DNA of 6,364 nt from Bacilli bacterium. Its GTDB lineage: Bacteria > Bacillota_I > Bacilli_A > RF39 > UBA660. The translations under genes were made by a program, and so were the position numbers. Below are positions 5,274 to 6,364 of this stretch, piece after piece. Below the pieces are notes generated by a model. The model did not search any database. It was not told the DNA's origin and saw nothing but the letters and a program-made list of their open reading frames with translations. Position 1 is the stretch's first letter, and each line of letters opens with the position of its first letter. The stretch covers positions 1 through 6,364 of the forward strand of contig JAQUFX010000044.1 in assembly GCA_028684435.1 (NCBI GenBank). The letters run 5' to 3'.

Positions 5274-5302
5274 AAAAAATAATAGATGCTCTATTATTTT
5301 TT
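5274..5302 (-). terminator. Hairpin terminator at the end of mutS
   Basis: A perfect 13-bp inverted repeat, AAAAAATAATAGA (5274-5286) with TCTATTATTTTTT (5290-5302), has a 3-base loop. On the minus strand it runs A-tract, stem, T-tract, as intrinsic terminators do, although the stem has only one G-C pair and may be weak. Both tandem stops of mutS, TAA (5296-5294) and TAG (5293-5291), lie in the upstream arm. Confidence 0.65.
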
Positions 5303-6364
5303 AGATATCTCTTTTAATTCATATAATATATTAAGCGATTCTAATGGAGTTACCTTTAAAGGGTCGATATCTTTTAATTTTTCTTTTAATTCATTTTTTT
5401 CATTTAAATCAAAAGATAGTTGCGTTTCATTTGATTTAACATTTTTAGATTTACTTTCATACACATTTAATAATTCATTAGCTCTATTTATTATTTCATT
5501 TGGCATTTTAGCTAGTACTGCAACATTAACTCCATAGCTTTTATCTATTGAACCTTCTTTTACTTTATGTAAAAATACTAAATTATCATTTTCTTCAGAA
5601 GCACTAACATGAATATTTTTAATGCTTTTAAATCTTTGATCAAGTGATGTAAGTTCATGATAATGAGTACTAAATAAAGTTTTACATTTAATATTTTTAG
5701 CTATATATTCAAGTATTGCTTCAGCTATACTCATTCCATCATAAGTTGCAGTACCTCTACCTAATTCATCAAATAAAATCAAACTGTTTTTAGTGGCATT
5801 TACAACCGCATTTCTAGCTTCTAACATTTCTACCATAAATGTAGATTCACCACTTACTAAATCATCTGAAGCACCAATACGCGTAAATATTTGATCAAAA
5901 ACTGGTAAATTAGCTTCATCTGCAGGAACAAAAGAACCTATTTGGGCCATTAATATTGTAATAGCAAGCTGTCTCATATAAGTACTCTTACCACTCATAT
6001 TTGGCCCAGTTATTAATAAGGTATGAATATTTTCATCCATTATAATATCATTTTTTATATATTCTTTTTCATTTACAATACTAATAATGGGATGAAAACC
6101 ATTTTTAATATTTATAATATGCTTATTATTAAATTTAGGCCTTATTAATTTATGATTTTCACTTACTATACTTAAAGAAACTAATGCATCAATATAACCA
6201 ATACTAGTAGAAGTCTTCTTTAATTCAAGAATTTCTTGTTTAATAATATTTTTTATTTCCATAAATAATTCATACTCTAAATTAATTATTTTTTCTTCCG
6301 CATTTAATATTAAAGCTTCTTTTTCTTTTAAAGAAGGAGTTATATATCTTTCGCCAGTAGTTAA
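5294..6364 (-). CDS. mutS: DNA mismatch repair protein MutS, C-terminal part (5' end off window)
   Basis: The C-terminal 356 residues; the reading frame stays open to the right edge, and its first residues (GERYITPSLKEKE, 4-16) are the usual MutS core sequence, so the Met codon at 6262 is internal. The rest shows the lever/connector helices, then the ATPase: Walker A GPNMSGKST (120-128; DNA 5981-6007), FVPADEANLPVFDQIFTRIGASDDL (145-169), ESTFMVEM (173-180), Walker B LILFDELGRGT (195-205) and the STHYHEL switch (233-239). SYGVNVAVLA (276-285) follows. QLSFDL (315-320) matches the sliding-clamp-binding peptide of bacterial MutS, and the end (DPLKVTPLESLNILYELK, 334-351) is the C-terminal helix-turn. 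MutS binds mismatches and, with MutL, starts repair. All key residues visible here are intact. Two tandem stops end it. The next gene is nusB, not mutL. Confidence 0.97.
   Translation of the reverse strand, partial: LTTGERYITPSLKEKEALILNAEEKIINLEYELFMEIKNIIKQEILELKKTSTSIGYIDALVSLSIVSENHKLIRPKFNNKHIINIKNGFHPIISIVNEKEYIKNDIIMDENIHTLLITGPNMSGKSTYMRQLAITILMAQIGSFVPADEANLPVFDQIFTRIGASDDLVSGESTFMVEMLEARNAVVNATKNSLILFDELGRGTATYDGMSIAEAILEYIAKNIKCKTLFSTHYHELTSLDQRFKSIKNIHVSASEENDNLVFLHKVKEGSIDKSYGVNVAVLAKMPNEIINRANELLNVYESKSKNVKSNETQLSFDLNEKNELKEKLKDIDPLKVTPLESLNILYELKEISKK

Noticed and set aside
5286..5537. An 83-residue open frame on the plus strand starting at 5286.
   Set aside because: It runs antisense to the conserved C-terminal part of mutS, is a Phe/Ser-rich product typical of reversed AT-rich coding sequence, and has no ribosome site.
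6260..6262. ATG 6262 as a start of a short MutS-like protein.
   Set aside because: The same frame is open for 34 more codons to the window edge and encodes recognisable MutS core sequence, so this Met is internal.
1..6364. Use of UGA as Trp (mycoplasma-type code).
   Set aside because: Trp codons seen are TGG, full-length conserved proteins are obtained with the standard code, and no in-frame TGA is needed to complete any gene; absence of TGA stops is expected from the base composition.
1..6364. CRISPR array, insertion sequence, phage or toxin-antitoxin locus.
   Set aside because: I saw no regularly spaced direct repeats, transposase or integrase motifs, or unassigned small gene pairs; the genes are all core functions.

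Overview
The window is very AT-rich, with A/T at most third codon positions and eight protein genes ending in TAA or TAG, none in TGA. Trp is encoded by TGG, so nothing points to the mycoplasma code. A SpoIVB-family protease, a Bacillus/Clostridium-type PssA, a MutS and a nusB-xseA-xseB order point to a low-GC Bacillota. An uncultured gut Bacilli lineage (RF39/Erysipelotrichia-like) or an AT-rich clostridium would fit. This placement is inference; no marker here fixes the genus.

Layout, left to right: a tRNA-His(GTG) gene on the minus strand (3-79); a short divergent regulatory gap; a membrane PAP2-family phosphatase on the plus strand (159-806); then, all on the minus strand and listed here by coordinate, psd (803-1645), pssA (1627-2265), a spoIVB-like serine protease (2352-3314), xseB (3367-3591), xseA (3581-4855), nusB (4855-5247) and the C-terminal 356 residues of mutS (5294 to the right edge). 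No stretch over 300 bases lacks a gene; intergenic gaps are all below about 90 bases.

Transcription units inferred on the minus strand are: mutS, ending in a hairpin; nusB-xseA-xseB, with 1-bp and 11-bp overlaps, ending in a hairpin; spoIVB, ending in a hairpin; and pssA-psd, with a 19-bp overlap, ending in a bidirectional hairpin shared with the convergent PAP2 gene. pssA and psd together convert CDP-diacylglycerol and serine into phosphatidylethanolamine. The PAP2 enzyme may act on a related lipid phosphate. XseA and XseB form exonuclease VII and MutS is the mismatch sensor, so the right half is DNA repair plus transcription antitermination (NusB).

The genes are ordinary and I do not see a new multi-gene system. 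The non-gene signal that stands out is compaction. Every intrinsic terminator I can see contains the stop codon(s) of the gene it ends, once in the loop, and at 791-808 one hairpin holds the overlapping stops of two convergent genes. Four promoter candidates share a TGn extended -10 with little or no -35, and one places the transcription start on the AUG of the PAP2 gene (a leaderless mRNA). The SpoIVB homologue keeps its His and Ser motifs but seems to lack the Asp expected before the Ser motif, and it sits in a collapsed version of the Bacillus nusB...spoIVB neighbourhood.
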